Origin: Methylothermaceae bacteria B42
Lineage (GTDB): Bacteria; Pseudomonadota; Gammaproteobacteria; Methylococcales; Methylothermaceae
Direction: 5' to 3'
Length of the DNA: 64,000 nt
Assembly (NCBI GenBank): GCA_001566965.1
Contig: LSNW01000032.1
Span: forward strand, 598,056-662,055
In this document: piece by piece, positions 8,711 through 17,845 of the stretch
How the letters are laid out: the number at the start of each line of letters is the position of its first letter
How positions within the stretch are numbered: position 1 is the stretch's first letter
Notes under the pieces: model-generated
What the model was told of the DNA's origin: nothing
Database searches by the model: none
The model's input: only the letters and a program-made list of their open reading frames with translations
Made by a program: the position numbers and the translations under genes

Positions 8711-9381
8711 CCAGAGCGATAGTCACCGATATCGAAGGGACGACTTCTTCCTTGAGTTTTGTCAAGGATGTCTTGTTCCCCTATGCCCGGGAAAGACTTT
8801 CCGGCTTTGTCGCTAAAAACCAAGATGATCCCAAGGTCAAGCCACTGCTGGAAGAGGTGCGTCAGCTGGTTGGCAGAGAAATGACCGTGCCGCAGGTCAT
8901 TACCCAATTGCTGCATTGGAGCGACGCCGATAAAAAGATAGCGCCCTTAAAAGCCATTCAAGGCATGATTTGGGAAGAAGGTTATCAAAAGGGCGACTTC
9001 GAGGGCCACGTTTATCCCGATGCCGTGGAACAGCTTGGTCTTTGGCGGGAACAGGGCATTCAGCTTTATGTGTATTCATCAGGCTCTGTAGCGGCCCAGA
9101 AACTGTTGTTTTCCCATACCGAATGGGGTGATTTGACGCCGATATTCTCCGGTTTTTTCGACACCCGGACCGGATCCAAGAAAGATTCAAGCTCGTATAC
9201 AAAAATTGCCCACACTATTGGCTTCCCCGCCCGTGAAATTTTGTTTCTTTCCGATATCAAAGAAGAACTGGAAGCCGCCGCGCAAGCAGGCATGGAAGTT
9301 TATTGGCTGGTACGGGAAGGTGAACTGGATCCCAACGCGCCTTTTCGGCAGGTGCGTGATTTTAGTCAAATCGAAGTCTAA
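8707..9381 (+). CDS. mtnC: Enolase-phosphatase E1
   Basis: A bifunctional haloacid dehalogenase-family enzyme that enolises and then dephosphorylates the diketo intermediate of methionine salvage to give the substrate of mtnD. The N-terminus TDIEGTTSSLSFVKDVLFPY carries the nucleophile Asp, and the family motifs YVYSSGSVAAQKLLF and ILFLSDIKEELEAAAQAGM follow. Length 224 is typical. It is the last gene of the overlapping run beginning at pcnB; a 52-base gap separates it from the next gene. Confidence 0.95.
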   Translation: MTRAIVTDIEGTTSSLSFVKDVLFPYARERLSGFVAKNQDDPKVKPLLEEVRQLVGREMTVPQVITQLLHWSDADKKIAPLKAIQGMIWEEGYQKGDFEGHVYPDAVEQLGLWREQGIQLYVYSSGSVAAQKLLFSHTEWGDLTPIFSGFFDTRTGSKKDSSSYTKIAHTIGFPAREILFLSDIKEELEAAAQAGMEVYWLVREGELDPNAPFRQVRDFSQIEV

Positions 9382-9433
9382 CTGCTAAGTGGTAGAATTT
9401 AATAGATCTAAGTACTTTTGATTAGGAGTAGAA

Positions 9434-9838
9434 ATGTTTGCACTAAAGCACGGGATAATCGCAGGATTAGTGATGTTGAGTATTGCCGGGTGCGCCAGCC
9501 AGGGCGAGAAACAAGTGACACAGGCGTCTCAGCAAGCCCAGGCGAAACCCCTGGTGAATAACTTCCCCACCCAGGCGCGGGTGGAATACGTGTTCCAATG
9601 TATGCGCGATCATGGCGGGCAAAATTATGACAACCTGTACCACTGCAGCTGTAAAATGGATGAACTGGCCAAACAGATGGATTATCAGGAATATTCAGAA
9701 GCCATTGTCTTCAAGAACCTTAAGTCCATGCCCGGCGAGCGCGGCGGACTTTTCCGCGACCCCCCCCAATCGAAGACCTTGCGAAACAAGCTGAAACAGG
9801 TAGAAGAAGCCGCCGAAGCTCATTGTTTCCTAAAATGA
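9434..9838 (+). CDS. Cysteine-containing lipoprotein of unknown function
   Basis: 134 residues with a lipoprotein signal peptide: basic start, hydrophobic core and lipobox SIAGC at about residues 16-20, so probably anchored in the outer membrane (serine-glutamine after the Cys, no inner-membrane Asp). The mature part has four further Cys (FQCMRDHGG, YHCSCKM, AHCFLK), which could form two disulfides in the periplasm. RBS TTAGGAG is seven bases before the ATG. No family is recognised. Its place between methionine salvage and formate dehydrogenase is suggestive but does not assign a role. Confidence 0.8.
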   Translation: MFALKHGIIAGLVMLSIAGCASQGEKQVTQASQQAQAKPLVNNFPTQARVEYVFQCMRDHGGQNYDNLYHCSCKMDELAKQMDYQEYSEAIVFKNLKSMPGERGGLFRDPPQSKTLRNKLKQVEEAAEAHCFLK

Positions 9839-9927
9839 AATTAACATGCAAACAATAAGCGTTTGAATTCCTAATGGCTCTCTGTATATCCTTGCAAGGA
9901 TAAATCACTACTGTGCAGGTAGGTTAT

Positions 9928-11610
9928 ATGGCTGTGGAACGGGTAAAAGGCGGCAAGAAAAAAAGACGGGTAGCGCGGGGCAGGCCTGTAGATCTCCAAG
10001 CGTTGGAGCAAGTGCGATCCCTACTGGGAGATGCGCCGCGGCGACGGGATTTGTTGATAGAGCATCTTCACAAGATTCAGGATGCTTTTAAGCATATCCA
10101 CGCCAAACATGTTGTGGCCCTGGCTCATGAAATGAAATTGTCACCAGCGGAAGTCTACGAGGTTGCCAGTTTCTATCATCACTTCGATGTGGTTAAGGAA
10201 GGCGAAACTCCACCGCCGCCTTTGACTATCCGGGTTTGTGATTCGGTGACCTGCGAAATGCACGGCGCCAAGGCTTTGCTGGAAGCATTGCAACAAGGCT
10301 TGGGGGAAAGCCGGGTGATCACCGCGCCTTGCGTGGGACGTTGTCAGCATGCCCCTGTCGCCATCGTGGGCCAAAATCCCGTCGATCAGGCCAACGCGGA
10401 AAAAGTGAAGGCGGCAGTGGAAAACGGTGCAGTTGAAGCGCAACTACCTGCGTATATCGATTACCAGGCGTATCGTTCCAAGGGCGGATATACGCTGCTC
10501 AAGTCATGTCTAGATCAAGGCAAAGACCCGGAGACAGTGATTGCCGCGATGAAAGATTCCGGTCTTCGGGGGCTGGGTGGCGCCGGATTCCCGGCAGGCG
10601 TCAAATGGGAAATCGTCAAGAAACAGCCTGAGCCTCGATTAATGGCGGTGAATATCGACGAAGGGGAACCCGGCACTTTCAAGGACCGCCATTATCTGGA
10701 ATCCGATCCCCACCGTTTTCTCGAAGGTATGCTGATTGCCGCATGGGCCGTGGGTATTCAGGAAATCTATATTTATCTGCGGGACGAATATCCTGCCTGC
10801 CGCAAGATCTTGCAAACAGAATTGGCCAAGCTCCAGGCCGATCCGCCTGTGCAAGCCCAATTGCCGCCCATTCATTTGCGCCGCGGCGCCGGGGCTTATA
10901 TTTGCGGAGAAGAGTCGGCCATGGTGGAATCCATCGAAGGCAAGCGCGGCATGCCCCGCTTGCGGCCACCCTATCTAGCGGAAGTGGGGTTATTTGGCCG
11001 CCCAACCCTGGAACACAACATGGAAACCCTGTATTGGGTACGCGATATTGTAGAAAGAGGCCCTGATTGGTTCACCTCCCACGGCCGTCATGGACGCAAG
11101 GGCCTGCGCTCCTTCTCGGTATCCGGGCGGGTGCAAAAACCTGGCGTACACTTGGCGCCGGCGGGGATTACCGTCAAGGAACTGATTGAGGAATACTGCG
11201 GCGGCATGCTGCCTGGGCACGAATTTTACGGCTATTTCCCCGGGGGCGCGTCTGGCGGTATCTTGCCAGCGTCTTTAGGGGACATTCCCCTGGATTTCGA
11301 TACCCTCAACCCTTACGGCTGCTTTATCGGCTCGGCGGCGGTCATCATTTTCTCCCACCACGACAGTGCCAAGGCATTGGCATTGAATGCGACCCGCTTC
11401 TTTGAAGATGAGTCCTGCGGTCAATGTACCCCATGCCGCGTGGGTACCGCCAAGGCGGCGCTTTTGATGGAACGGGGTGAATGGGACCAGGAGCGATTGG
11501 AGGATTTGTGCCAAGTGATGGCCGATGCGTCCATTTGCGGCCTTGGCCAAGCGGCGCCAAATCCCATCCGTTGTGTTTTTAAATATTTCCCTCAAGAGTT
11601 GGAGCGCTGA
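9928..11610 (+). CDS. fdh1B: NAD-dependent formate dehydrogenase beta subunit (NuoE-NuoF fusion)
   Basis: Carries electrons from the catalytic subunit to NAD. Residues about 25-180 form a NuoE-like thioredoxin-fold domain with [2Fe-2S] ligands C104, C109, C135 and C139. Residues 190-560 form a NuoF-like domain with the FMN/NADH loop GLRGLGGAGFPAGVKW and the [4Fe-4S] site ESCGQCTPCRVG (C497, C500, C503), with the fourth Cys in SICGLG. This fused arrangement and length match the beta subunit of FDH1, the tungsten-type enzyme of Methylobacterium. A GTG at 9913 is an alternative start giving five more residues. The N-terminus is very basic (KGGKKKRRVARGR). fdh1A follows after three bases. Confidence 0.92.
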   Translation: MAVERVKGGKKKRRVARGRPVDLQALEQVRSLLGDAPRRRDLLIEHLHKIQDAFKHIHAKHVVALAHEMKLSPAEVYEVASFYHHFDVVKEGETPPPPLTIRVCDSVTCEMHGAKALLEALQQGLGESRVITAPCVGRCQHAPVAIVGQNPVDQANAEKVKAAVENGAVEAQLPAYIDYQAYRSKGGYTLLKSCLDQGKDPETVIAAMKDSGLRGLGGAGFPAGVKWEIVKKQPEPRLMAVNIDEGEPGTFKDRHYLESDPHRFLEGMLIAAWAVGIQEIYIYLRDEYPACRKILQTELAKLQADPPVQAQLPPIHLRRGAGAYICGEESAMVESIEGKRGMPRLRPPYLAEVGLFGRPTLEHNMETLYWVRDIVERGPDWFTSHGRHGRKGLRSFSVSGRVQKPGVHLAPAGITVKELIEEYCGGMLPGHEFYGYFPGGASGGILPASLGDIPLDFDTLNPYGCFIGSAAVIIFSHHDSAKALALNATRFFEDESCGQCTPCRVGTAKAALLMERGEWDQERLEDLCQVMADASICGLGQAAPNPIRCVFKYFPQELER

Positions 11611-11613
11611 ATT

Positions 11614-14391
11614 ATGGCTGCCAATCCCGATTTTGTGAAAGAATTGAAAACCCTCAAATTTACTCTGGACGGTCAGGAAATTACTGCAGTCGAAGGGGAA
11701 ACCATACTCGAAGCCGCCAAACGGCACGGTATCGAGATTCCCCATCTTTGTTACAAAGAAGGAATGCGCGCGGATGGCAACTGCCGTGCCTGCGTGGTGG
11801 AAATTGAAGGCGAGAGAGTGTTGGCGCCTTCCTGCTGCCGGGCGCCAAAAGAAGGCATGACTGTCAAGGCACGGAGCGAGCGCGCGGAAAAATCCCAAAA
11901 AATGGTGCTGGAACTGCTCTTGGCGGACATGCCCGATCAGGGGAAATCCCCTTACCGCGATGATTCCGAATTGGACTATTGGGTACAGAAATTGGACGTG
12001 GGTACGCCTCGCTATCCTTCCCGCAGCCAGCCCGCCCCTGATTTATCCCATCCCGCCATGGCGGTCAACTTGGACGCCTGTATCCAGTGCACTCGCTGTG
12101 TGCGCGCCTGCCGCGAGGAGCAAGCCAATGACGTGATTGGTTATGCTTTCCGGGGCGCGGCGGCCAAGATTGTTTTCGACCTGGATGATCCCATGGGGGA
12201 TAGCACTTGCGTGGCTTGCGGTGAGTGTGTTCAAGCCTGCCCAACGGGTGCCTTGATGCCGGCGGGCGATGTGGGGCATCTGCCGGTAGACAAAAAAGTG
12301 GATTCCACTTGTCCTTATTGCGGGGTTGGTTGCCTGTTGACCTATAACATCCGTGACAACCGTATTCTCTATGTGGAAGGGCGCAATGGAGAAACCAATC
12401 ACAGTCGCCTGTGCGTCAAAGGCCGTTTTGGCTTTGATTATGTCCATAATCCCTATCGTCTTACCAAGCCCTTGATTCGCAAGGAAGACGCTGCTAAAAC
12501 CACCGAACTATTGGATCCCGATAATCTTTATGATGTCTTCCGTGAAGCAACCTGGGAAGAAGCACTGGATTTTGCCGCTGGCGGATTGAAACAAATCCGC
12601 GATCGGCATGGCCCCAAAGCCTTGGCTGGCTTTGGGTCGGCCAAGGGAAGCAATGAAGAGGCCTACCTGTTTCAAAAGCTGGTGCGTACCGGCTTTGGCA
12701 GTAACAATGTCGATCACTGTACCCGCTTGTGCCACGCTTCCTCGGTGGTGGCTTTGCTCGAATGCATCGGTTCCGGGGCGGTGTCCAATCCCGTGGCGGA
12801 TGTGATGAAAGCGGAAGTAATTGTCATCATTGGCTCCAACCCCACTGTCAATCACCCGGTCGCGGCGACTTGGATCAAGAATGCGGTCAGAGACGGCGCC
12901 AAGTTGATTGTGATGGACCCCATCCGCACCGAAATTTGCCGTTTTGCCGAATATTCATTGCAATTCAGGCCGGATACCGATGTTGCCCTGCTCAATGGCA
13001 TCATGCATACCATTGTCGAGGAAGGGCTGACTGACCAGAATTACATTGACCAATGGACCGAGGGCTTTGAGCGGCTAAGTCAACATTTGAAAGAATATCC
13101 CCCGGAAAGGGTTTCGCCTATTTGCGGCATACCCGCCGAGACCATCCGTGAAGTCGCCAGGCTGTATGCCACATCCAAGGGTTCAATGATTTTGTGGGGC
13201 ATGGGTATCTCCCAACACATCCATGGCACCGACAATGCCCGCTGCCTGATTTCCATGGCATTGATGACGGGACAGATCGGTCGCCCCGGGACGGGTCTTC
13301 ACCCGCTGCGGGGGCAAAATAACGTCCAGGGGGCGTCTGACGCGGGATTGATACCCATGGTGTTCCCCGATTACCAAAAGGTGGATGATCCTCAGATCCG
13401 GCAAAAATTCGAACAGCTTTGGAATAGCCCGTTGGACCCTCAACCCGGTTTGACCGTGGTGGAAGTTCTGCACGCGATTGATGCGCAGCAAGTGCGCGGA
13501 ATGTACATCGAAGGAGAAAATCCGGCTATGTCAGACCCCAATGTTTCCCATGCCCGGGCAGCGTTGGCCAAGCTGGATCACTTGGTGGTTCAAGACATTT
13601 TTCTAACCGAAACCGCCGGTTTTGCCGATGTCATATTGCCAGCCTCGGCTTTCCCGGAAAAAACCGGCACCTTTACCAATACCGACCGTAGGGTACAGCT
13701 GGGCCGTCAGGCAATTAATCCCCCTGGAGAGGCACGCCAGGATTGGTGGATTATCCAGGAAATCGCCCGGCGTATCGGATTGGACTGGAATTATTCCGGT
13801 CCCACCGAAGTATTTAACGAAATGCGCCAGGCCATGCCGAGTATTGCAGGGATCACCTGGGAACGTCTAGAGCAAGAAGATTCGGTTATCTACCCCTGTG
13901 AGAAAGAAGGCGATCCAGGGGAACCTGTGATTTTCACCCAAGGCTTTCCAACGCCATCGGGCCGGGGCAAAATGGTGCCGGCCAAATTTATTCACGCCGC
14001 GGAAATGCCAGATGAGGAATATCCTTTTGTCTTTATCACCGGACGGCAACTGGAACATTGGCATACAGGCAGCATGACCCGCCACGCGGCTGTACTTGAT
14101 GCCATCGAGCCTGACCCGATCGCGGTCATCCATCCTGAAGATTTGGCGGCAATTAGCGTGGAGCCCGGTGGGCTTATTACGTTAGAATCGCGCCGCGGCA
14201 GAGTTTCCGCCTATGCCCGACCAGATATCGGCATGCAGCGGGGGACAGTGTTTATGGCGTTTTGTTACAATGAGGCGGCTGCCAACCTGCTCACTAATGA
14301 GGCGCTGGATCCTGATGCCAAAATCCCTGAGTTCAAGTTTTGCGCCATCAAAGTGCATCCAGGGGGGCAACCGGGGAAACGAATCCATTAA
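11614..14391 (+). CDS. fdh1A: NAD-dependent formate dehydrogenase alpha (catalytic) subunit
   Basis: Oxidises formate to CO2 at a bis-pterin molybdenum or tungsten centre, the last energy-yielding step of methanol oxidation. The 925 residues contain, in order: a [2Fe-2S] ferredoxin domain (HLCYKEGMRADGNCRACVVE), a two-cluster [4Fe-4S] domain (CIQCTRCVRACREEQ and CVACGECVQACPTGAL), the proximal cluster CPYCGVGC, then the DMSO-reductase-fold domain. The catalytic residue is a Cys (C373 in CTRLCHASS) with the adjacent His374; no in-frame TGA is used, so it is not a selenoprotein. The C-terminal dinucleotide domain includes TGRQLEHWHTGSMTR. Metal choice, W or Mo, cannot be seen. Confidence 0.94.
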   Translation: MAANPDFVKELKTLKFTLDGQEITAVEGETILEAAKRHGIEIPHLCYKEGMRADGNCRACVVEIEGERVLAPSCCRAPKEGMTVKARSERAEKSQKMVLELLLADMPDQGKSPYRDDSELDYWVQKLDVGTPRYPSRSQPAPDLSHPAMAVNLDACIQCTRCVRACREEQANDVIGYAFRGAAAKIVFDLDDPMGDSTCVACGECVQACPTGALMPAGDVGHLPVDKKVDSTCPYCGVGCLLTYNIRDNRILYVEGRNGETNHSRLCVKGRFGFDYVHNPYRLTKPLIRKEDAAKTTELLDPDNLYDVFREATWEEALDFAAGGLKQIRDRHGPKALAGFGSAKGSNEEAYLFQKLVRTGFGSNNVDHCTRLCHASSVVALLECIGSGAVSNPVADVMKAEVIVIIGSNPTVNHPVAATWIKNAVRDGAKLIVMDPIRTEICRFAEYSLQFRPDTDVALLNGIMHTIVEEGLTDQNYIDQWTEGFERLSQHLKEYPPERVSPICGIPAETIREVARLYATSKGSMILWGMGISQHIHGTDNARCLISMALMTGQIGRPGTGLHPLRGQNNVQGASDAGLIPMVFPDYQKVDDPQIRQKFEQLWNSPLDPQPGLTVVEVLHAIDAQQVRGMYIEGENPAMSDPNVSHARAALAKLDHLVVQDIFLTETAGFADVILPASAFPEKTGTFTNTDRRVQLGRQAINPPGEARQDWWIIQEIARRIGLDWNYSGPTEVFNEMRQAMPSIAGITWERLEQEDSVIYPCEKEGDPGEPVIFTQGFPTPSGRGKMVPAKFIHAAEMPDEEYPFVFITGRQLEHWHTGSMTRHAAVLDAIEPDPIAVIHPEDLAAISVEPGGLITLESRRGRVSAYARPDIGMQRGTVFMAFCYNEAAANLLTNEALDPDAKIPEFKFCAIKVHPGGQPGKRIH

Positions 14392-14627
14392 TTTTTGAGT
14401 GCCGGGTATGATTGTGTTATCACGCAAACCTAACCTTGCGCATGGAAATAGCAACGAAAGGGTTGATGAAGACAGTCCTTTCTTGACTTTTAGGGCAAAA
14501 TCCTTCAATTTACTGCCCTAAGGATTGACCGGGAAAAGTCATGGCAGTGTTTAGGAAAATTTCCTATTCACAAAGACCGATTCCGTGTCAGTGACTTACC
14601 ATCAGCAAAAACAATGAGGAGGATCAC
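14392..14627 (+). promoter_or_regulatory. xoxF upstream region with two inverted repeats
   Basis: 236 bases between fdh1A and xoxF. Two dyads stand out: TTAGGGCA (14490-14497) facing TGCCCTAA (14514-14521), and TAGGAAA facing TTTCCTA (14552-14566). A TTGACT at about 14484 could be part of a promoter, but no convincing -10 box pairs with it. The xoxF ribosome site GAGGAGG lies at 14615-14621. The length, the strong ribosome site and the dyads suggest xoxF has its own regulated promoter rather than reading through from fdh1A. The regulator is not encoded nearby. Confidence 0.45.
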
Positions 14628-16472
14628 ATGAAGAAACCCTTGAAGAATGGCCTGATCGCAGCGGCTGTCATGTCGGTGTTAGCTGTGCCTGGGGTGCAAG
14701 CGAACCAAGAAGTCATCAGACTGAGCAAAAACGCATCCAACTGGGCGATTTGGGGCGGTAATTATTGGGGTACCCGCTACAGCGAACTGGATCAAATCAA
14801 CAATAAAAATGCTGGGAATTTAGCGCCGGCATGGACATTTTCTACTGGCAAATTGAAAGGCCACGAAGGCGGACCGTTATTTATCAACGGTGTGCTTTAC
14901 GTTCATACACCATTCCCCAATAAAGTTTTCGCGATTGATCCGAAGGATCAGCACATTATCTGGGCGTATGAACCAACCCAGGATGCTGATGAAACCATCC
15001 CGGTCATGTGTTGTGACGTGGTCAACCGTGGTCTGGCCTACGGGGATGGCAAAATCATTCTCCAACAAGCCGACACGACTTTGACCGCCCTGGACGCCAA
15101 AACCGGTAAAGTGGTTTGGCAAGTGAAAAACGGCGACCCCAAAGTCGGGATGACCAATACCAACTCACCCTTGGTAGTCAAGGACAAGGTGCTGACTGGT
15201 ATCTCTGGTGGTGAGTTCGGGGTTCGCGGTTTTATTGCGGCCTATAACCTCAAGGACGGCAAGCTGGCATGGAAGATGTACAGCACCGGTCCAGATAAAG
15301 AAGTGGGCCTGGACCCCAAGAAAACCATGACCTGGATGGGAAGCGAAAAAGGCTTGCAGCCGGTCGGCAAGGATTCTAGCCTGAAAACCTGGGAAGGGGA
15401 TCAATGGAAAATCGGTGGCGGTACTACCTGGGGTTGGTACAGCTATGATCCGAAATTGAATTTGATCTACTACGGCTCTGGGAACCCCGGCACCTGGAAT
15501 CCTGTACAACGTCCTGGCGACAACAAGTGGTCTATGACCATTTGGGCACGCGATGCTGACACCGGCGTTGCCAAGTGGGTCTATCAAATGACGCCACACG
15601 ACGAATGGGACTACGACGGCATCAACGAAATGGTGCTGGCGGATCAAAAAATCAACGGCAAAATGCGCAAAACCCTGGTGCATTTCGACCGTAACGGTTT
15701 TGCCTACACCCTGGACCGTGAAACTGGTGAATTGCTGGTCGCGGAAAAGTACGACAAAGCGGTTAACTGGGCCAAGGAAGTCAACAAGAAAACTGGCCGT
15801 CCCGTGGTCGATCCCAAGTACAGCACCGAGGAAAACGGCGAGGACGTCAATACCGAAGACGTTTGTCCCGCAGCCTTGGGTTCCAAGAACCAAGGTCCCG
15901 TGGCTTATTCACCACGCACCGGTTATTTCTATGTGCCAGGCAACCATGTGTGCATGAACTACGAACCTTTCGAGGTTGAATACACACCGGGTCAGCCTTA
16001 TGTGGGCGCCACCTTAACCATGTTCCCAGCGGGACGCGACGTTAAGACCGGCAAAAAGAACGGTTCCAGCAATCTGGGTGTGTTCACCGCATGGGATGCC
16101 AAGACCGGTAAAATTGTCTGGTCTTACGATGAACCTTTCTCGGTTTGGAGCGGTGTGTTGGCCACCAAAGGTGACATCGTAGTTCACGGTACCCTGGAAG
16201 GCTATCTGAAAGTCCGTGATGCCAAAACCGGTAAGGAACTCTACAAGTTCAAGACCCCATCCGGCATCATCGGTAATCCCAACACCTGGAAGTTCAACGG
16301 CAAGCAATACATTGGTGTCTTGTCTGGCCTGGGTGGTTGGGCTGGTATCGGCATGGCCGCTGGCCTGGAAGAAGATACTGAAGGTCTGGGCGCTGTGGGC
16401 GCATACCGCTCTTTGGATAAATTCACCCAGTTGGGCGGCGTGCTGACGACTTTCGCTTTGCCGAAAAAGTAA
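14628..16472 (+). CDS. xoxF: Lanthanide-dependent methanol dehydrogenase XoxF
   Basis: A periplasmic PQQ quinoprotein oxidising methanol. The 614-residue precursor has a Sec signal peptide ending PGVQA-NQE, an eight-bladed propeller with repeated (L/V)DAKTGK(V/I)VW motifs, and the adjacent Cys pair C128-C129 (PVMCCDVV) that stacks on PQQ. The key feature is [11 protein letters not shown]328 is the catalytic Asp and D330 is the extra Asp diagnostic of lanthanide-binding XoxF; calcium MxaF enzymes have Ala there. The sequence looks like the XoxF5 clade. A strong GAGGAGG site precedes the ATG and a terminator follows. No mxaF appears in the window. Confidence 0.97.
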   Translation: MKKPLKNGLIAAAVMSVLAVPGVQANQEVIRLSKNASNWAIWGGNYWGTRYSELDQINNKNAGNLAPAWTFSTGKLKGHEGGPLFINGVLYVHTPFPNKVFAIDPKDQHIIWAYEPTQDADETIPVMCCDVVNRGLAYGDGKIILQQADTTLTALDAKTGKVVWQVKNGDPKVGMTNTNSPLVVKDKVLTGISGGEFGVRGFIAAYNLKDGKLAWKMYSTGPDKEVGLDPKKTMTWMGSEKGLQPVGKDSSLKTWEGDQWKIGGGTTWGWYSYDPKLNLIYYGSGNPGTWNPVQRPGDNKWSMTIWARDADTGVAKWVYQMTPHDEWDYDGINEMVLADQKINGKMRKTLVHFDRNGFAYTLDRETGELLVAEKYDKAVNWAKEVNKKTGRPVVDPKYSTEENGEDVNTEDVCPAALGSKNQGPVAYSPRTGYFYVPGNHVCMNYEPFEVEYTPGQPYVGATLTMFPAGRDVKTGKKNGSSNLGVFTAWDAKTGKIVWSYDEPFSVWSGVLATKGDIVVHGTLEGYLKVRDAKTGKELYKFKTPSGIIGNPNTWKFNGKQYIGVLSGLGGWAGIGMAAGLEEDTEGLGAVGAYRSLDKFTQLGGVLTTFALPKK

Positions 16473-16499
16473 GTTAGCTTTAGCGCTTTAATAGGAATG

Positions 16500-16531
16500 G
16501 CCCTGGCCGGGTTTCTGGCCGGGGCTTTTTT
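16500..16531 (+). terminator. Rho-independent terminator after xoxF
   Basis: GCCCTGGCC pairs with GGCCGGGGC (one G-U pair) around an 8-base loop, followed by a run of six T. It lies 28 bases after the xoxF stop, so most xoxF transcripts should end before xoxJ. Confidence 0.85.
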
Positions 16532-16536
16532 ATATA

Positions 16537-16865
16537 CCTAAATTTTGCAAGTGATTCGAGCACCGAGGGTGTCAAGCTCACCACCTATCAATTTGCTTTT
16601 TCGGAGGCGGGGAAGGGGCTGCCGGACCGAAATACGTCCATGAATTTAGGCCCGGAGCGGCCATCCATGGCCGCCCACAGCCCCTTCCTCCGCCTCCTCT
16701 GCGGAACTGATAGGTGGCAAGGATGTCAAGCAAGGCCTTGGGCAAGGCGGCAAGCCAATTTCGCGCAGGCGTAACAGCGCTACTTCGAGCATAAAATTGG
16801 TGCGGCCAACGCAGCATAAAGGCTTGATTTGGCAGCCGAATGCCGAAACACTTGCAGAATTAAGG
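16537..16865 (+). mobile_element. Family A MITE-like element, copy 1, interrupted by a fold-back insertion
   Basis: The same element as at 56954-57129 and, inverted, at 62291-62466. It starts CCTAAATTTTGCAAGTG and ends with its inverted terminus GCAGAATTAAGG. Without the insertion it would be about 175 bases. The body includes GCATAAAATTGGTGCGGCC, shared by all copies. Copy 1 is broken after GTGTCAAG by a 147-base element (16577-16723) that has duplicated the 7-base target TGTCAAG. Flanking ATATA and TTATA may be a decayed 5-base target duplication. It has no coding capacity and would need a transposase supplied elsewhere. Confidence 0.85.
16577..16723 (-). repeat. Family B fold-back element, copy 1 (nested in the MITE)
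   Basis: Outer arms CCACCTATCA (16581-16590) and TGATAGGTGG (16708-16717) are perfect inverted repeats. A second arm pair, GGAGGCGGGGAAGGGGCTG and CAGCCCCTTCCTCCGCCTCC, pairs with one indel. Inside, on the minus strand, a small hairpin GCGGCCATGGATGGCCGC is followed by a GGCCTAAATTCATGGACGTA core. The same plan recurs at 50118, 52297 and 53992 with other stem sequences. TGTCAAG flanks it on both sides, and the uninterrupted family A copies show the empty site. Confidence 0.8.
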
Positions 16866-16942
16866 TTATATTGATCCTTTTGAATTTATTGCGTCTAATA
16901 ATCAGAGTTTCAAGATTAGAACTTAGTGAATGGAGTAATTCT

Positions 16943-17773
16943 ATGATCCGGTTTTTAGGTATTACAGTCTGTGTTTTTGCTATTTTCATGGCACAGCCAA
17001 CCATGGCCAAGGAATCCTTCCGGGTATGCGCCGATCCTGTCAATCCCCCGCTGTCTGACAAGAAACAGCAAGGGTTCGAGAATAAAATTGCCCAGTTGTT
17101 TGCCAAGGAATTGGGTCAAGAAATAACTTACACTTGGTTTCCCCAGCGGATCGGTTTTTTGCGCAATACCTTAAAAGCCAAGGATCCGGAAACCAAGGAA
17201 TATAAATGCGATGTGGTGATGGGTGTTCCAGCAGGCTATGAATTGGCGGCCACCACCAAGCCTTATTACCGTTCCACCTATGTATTGATTGTTGCCAAAG
17301 GCAAGGGCTTTGATGATATCCACAGCCCGGAACAACTGGAGCAACTACCGCCTGAACGCAAAAAGGATCTGAAGATCGCCATGTTTGACCGCACGCCCGG
17401 GGTGACCTGGTTGCTTCGTCATCACCTGCTCAAACAGGGAAAAACCTACCAGGCCATGACCGGGGATCTCAATGAGAATACAGCGATGCGCTTGGAAAAA
17501 GCATTCGCCAAGGGCGATATCAATATGGCCATCGTGTGGGGGCCCATCGGTGCCTATCTTCCCTGGAAGCATCCTGATGATTTTAAATTGATTCCCCTCA
17601 AGTCAGAAAAAGGCATCCGCTTCAACTATGCCATATCCATGGCGGTTCGCCGGGGGGACAAGGAAAGACAGCAGCAATTACAGAATCTTTTGAATCAAAA
17701 GCACGATGACATCCTTGCCCTGCTTCGTGAATATAAAGTGCCTTTGGTGGATAAAGAAGGCAATCCTTTGTAA
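16943..17773 (+). CDS. xoxJ: XoxJ, periplasmic substrate-binding-like protein associated with methanol dehydrogenase
   Basis: A 276-residue protein of the quinoprotein-dehydrogenase-associated solute-binding family (bacterial extracellular type 3 fold). A signal peptide ends near MAQPTMA-KESFRV. Conserved parts include RVCADPVNPPLSDKKQQGFENKIAQLFA at the N-terminus and DVVMGVPAGYELAATTKPYYRS. XoxJ is thought to help activate or mature XoxF. The frame is open further upstream into the repeat element, but the ATG at 16943 is chosen since GGAG ends seven bases before it and the signal peptide begins there. Unusually, xoxG, the cytochrome electron acceptor, is not next to it. Confidence 0.92.
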   Translation: MIRFLGITVCVFAIFMAQPTMAKESFRVCADPVNPPLSDKKQQGFENKIAQLFAKELGQEITYTWFPQRIGFLRNTLKAKDPETKEYKCDVVMGVPAGYELAATTKPYYRSTYVLIVAKGKGFDDIHSPEQLEQLPPERKKDLKIAMFDRTPGVTWLLRHHLLKQGKTYQAMTGDLNENTAMRLEKAFAKGDINMAIVWGPIGAYLPWKHPDDFKLIPLKSEKGIRFNYAISMAVRRGDKERQQQLQNLLNQKHDDILALLREYKVPLVDKEGNPL

Positions 17774-17793
17774 GTCCAGAGGAACAAAAGGAG

Positions 17794-17822
17794 ACCGGCG
17801 GCAAGCAAAGCCCGCCGCCGGT
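17794..17822. terminator. GC-rich hairpin after xoxJ
   Basis: ACCGGCGGC pairs perfectly with GCCGCCGGT around an 11-base loop, 20 bases after the xoxJ stop and 23 bases beyond the end of the opposing small gene. No T-run follows on either strand, so termination activity is uncertain. Confidence 0.4.
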
Positions 17823-17845
17823 AAAGAGTGGAGGCGTCGATACGC

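Noticed and set aside
11614..14391. Selenocysteine formate dehydrogenase
   Set aside because: The catalytic position is a Cys codon (TGC in CTRLCHASS) and there is no in-frame TGA, so no selenoprotein.
15165..15893. Open frame of 242 codons antisense to xoxF
   Set aside because: xoxF is certain. The antisense frame has no family match visible and no ribosome site.
16829..16942. Longer N-terminus for XoxJ reaching into the repeat
   Set aside because: The extension is encoded by the end of the MITE and would put 38 residues before a complete signal peptide; the ATG at 16943 has the ribosome site.
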